Shown piece by piece: positions 62,792-64,000 of a DNA stretch of 64,000 nucleotides. The stretch is taken from NCBI GenBank assembly GCA_025453605.1, contig JALOPZ010000002.1, forward strand, positions 1 through 64,000, read 5' to 3'. This DNA comes from Candidatus Margulisiibacteriota bacterium (GTDB taxonomy: Bacteria > Margulisbacteria > WOR-1 > O2-12-FULL-45-9 > XYB2-FULL-48-7). Every line of letters begins with the position of its first letter. Within the stretch, counting starts at the first letter, position 1. The position numbers and the translations under genes are program-made. The notes below the pieces were generated by a model that made no database searches, was not told where the DNA came from, and was given only the letters and a program-made list of their open reading frames with translations.

Positions 62792-64000
62792 AAGAAAAAT
62801 TCCTGGAAGCGATCAGAGAATACCGGATGTTCGAGCCGGGGGAGACGGTTTTGGTGGCGGTCTCCGGCGGAGCCGATTCCACCGCGCTGCTCAACCTGCT
62901 GGTTGCCTGCCAGCCGGAGCTCAAGCTCAAACTGCACGTAGCGCACCTCAACCACCTCCTGCGCAAGGGGGACGCGGAGCTCGACGTCAAATATGTCGAG
63001 GGGCTGGCCCAGAAACTGCAGCTGCCGGTGATCGTTGAGACGGTGGACGTGGCCGCGCTGGCGGAAAAAGAGAAGCTGGGGATCGAAGTAGCGGCCCGCT
63101 TTGCCCGCTACGAGTTTTTTGAACGGGCGGCCGCCCGGATCGGCGCCCGCAAGATCGCGGTCGGCCATACGGCCGACGATAATATCGAGACCTTCCTGAT
63201 GCGCCTCTTGCGCGGTGCCGGCCTGAAAGGGCTGTGCGGGATCCCGCCCAAACGCGGCCAGATCGTCCGGCCGCTGATCAAGGTTTGGCGGCGGGAGATC
63301 GAAGACTACGTCGGGGCGCTTAAGCTGGTGCCGCGGCGCGACCACACCAATTACGAATCCCGGTACGTTCGCAATTCGGTCCGGCTGAAATTGGTCCCTC
63401 AGCTCAAGATCTATAATCTCAACATCAAGGAGATCATTCTGCAGACGATCCTCCTGGTGACCGAGGATAACCTGTATCTGGAAAACACCGCGGCGGACAA
63501 ATTCAGCGAGCTGGTGGTCAACCGGCGCCTGGGCGAAGTCAGGTTGAACCTGGACAAGTTCAAGTCGATCGCCGGGACGATCCAGCGCTACATCCTCCGC
63601 CTGGCGATCGAGCAGGTCAAAGGCGACCTGGCCGAATTGTCCTATAATCATATCCGGGAGATCTTGAGCAAGCTGGGGGCCACCGAGAAATGGGAACTCC
63701 ACCTGCCCGACGGAGTGTTCGCGATCGGCGACAAGAATTCGCTGACGATCTGCCGGGACAAACCGGTGGTGATCGAGGCCAAGCCGTTCAAATACGTGCT
63801 GGCGGTGCCGGGCGAGGTCCGGCTGGAGGAGGTCGGCCGGACCCTGCGGGGCGCGCTGGTCGATCAGGTCGACAAGAGTGCCGGCCCTGACGTGGCGTTC
63901 CTCGATTACGGTTTAATGGGCAAGGAGATCGTCGTCCGAAGCAAACAGCCGGGCGACCGCTTTACGCCGCTGGGGGTCAAAGGGTCCAAAAAACTGCAGG
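62779..64000 (+). CDS. tilS: tRNA(Ile)-lysidine synthase (3' end cut by window)
   Basis: At least 407 codons from ATG 62779, open to the window end. The PP-loop SGGADS is at 29-34; HVAHLNHLLRKGDAELD and GHTADDNIETFLMRLLRGAGLKGL are the TilS signatures, and RRDHTNYESRYVRNSVR follows. It adds lysine to C34 of tRNA-Ile(CAU) so that it reads AUA. The C-terminal TilS_C domain (PGDRFTPLGVKGSKKL) begins at the end. A CAU tRNA gene 300 bases upstream could be its substrate. Confidence 0.94.
   Translation, partial: MAAIKEKFLEAIREYRMFEPGETVLVAVSGGADSTALLNLLVACQPELKLKLHVAHLNHLLRKGDAELDVKYVEGLAQKLQLPVIVETVDVAALAEKEKLGIEVAARFARYEFFERAAARIGARKIAVGHTADDNIETFLMRLLRGAGLKGLCGIPPKRGQIVRPLIKVWRREIEDYVGALKLVPRRDHTNYESRYVRNSVRLKLVPQLKIYNLNIKEIILQTILLVTEDNLYLENTAADKFSELVVNRRLGEVRLNLDKFKSIAGTIQRYILRLAIEQVKGDLAELSYNHIREILSKLGATEKWELHLPDGVFAIGDKNSLTICRDKPVVIEAKPFKYVLAVPGEVRLEEVGRTLRGALVDQVDKSAGPDVAFLDYGLMGKEIVVRSKQPGDRFTPLGVKGSKKLQ

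Overview
The window looks like a chromosomal segment from an anaerobic, diderm, uncultivated bacterium. I would guess the Margulisbacteria/Saganbacteria (WOR-1) neighbourhood near Cyanobacteria, but this rests on gene flavour only: huge beta-helix surface proteins, an SLH-bearing outer-membrane barrel, a free-standing S23 four-helix-bundle gene and ferredoxin-based anaerobic metabolism. There is no rRNA or ribosomal marker to prove it. Coding density is high, no gene-free stretch exceeds 300 bases, and no CRISPR array or transposase gene is visible.

Region 1 (1-29172) is a cell-surface locus, all on the + strand. It begins inside a giant beta-helix/TIG protein of more than 3990 residues. TIG, Big_5-like and YCF48-like propeller proteins follow, then a PorV-like barrel with three C-terminal SLH domains. 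After an S23 gene flanked by inverted heptamer arrays come a tail-fibre-like protein with an S74 chaperone and six more small or exported proteins. Several members share one of two C-terminal module types: a FlgD/T9SS-like Ig domain, or a module marked by TGDG, YYK, VGK and xLPF motifs. This suggests a common export, sorting or assembly route.

Region 2 (29288-41116) is mostly housekeeping and redox genes: a DUF362 ferredoxin, thrC, aspS, purA, a YkgJ-like protein, a YHS-permease with a Met-rich partner, a two-subunit 2-oxoacid:ferredoxin oxidoreductase, and two Rrf2 regulators.

Region 3 (41113-49520) is sulfur assimilation: metY-cysK-metX-metW, then APS reductase, a PiT-type (CysP-like) permease, a fused double-siroheme-motif sulfite reductase with ferredoxin domains, and a second cysK. 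No ATP sulfurylase is present here. A Cys-free, CymR-like Rrf2 gene sits in front of metY-cysK. A palindrome at the promoter of another Rrf2 gene recurs in front of cysH.

Region 4 (49530-54165) is an uncharacterised envelope region: one barrel-like gene plus a five-gene minus-strand operon with a MacB/LolCD-like ABC transporter.

Region 5 (54270-64000) is sulfur trafficking: a third Rrf2, the HcyA/HcyB homocysteine pathway, a LarE-like sulfurtransferase, NifS, a NifU-type scaffold, MnmA, NadA, a response regulator, a CAU tRNA and tilS (cut by the window end). Two potential homocysteine routes (MetX/MetY and HcyA/HcyB) and four PP-loop enzymes lie within about 20 kb.

The most unusual structural signal is a scattered set of short tandem arrays with 7- or 8-base units. 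They are found between genes, at a gene start, flanking the S23 gene in opposite orientation, and inside the reading frames of nifS and mnmA.
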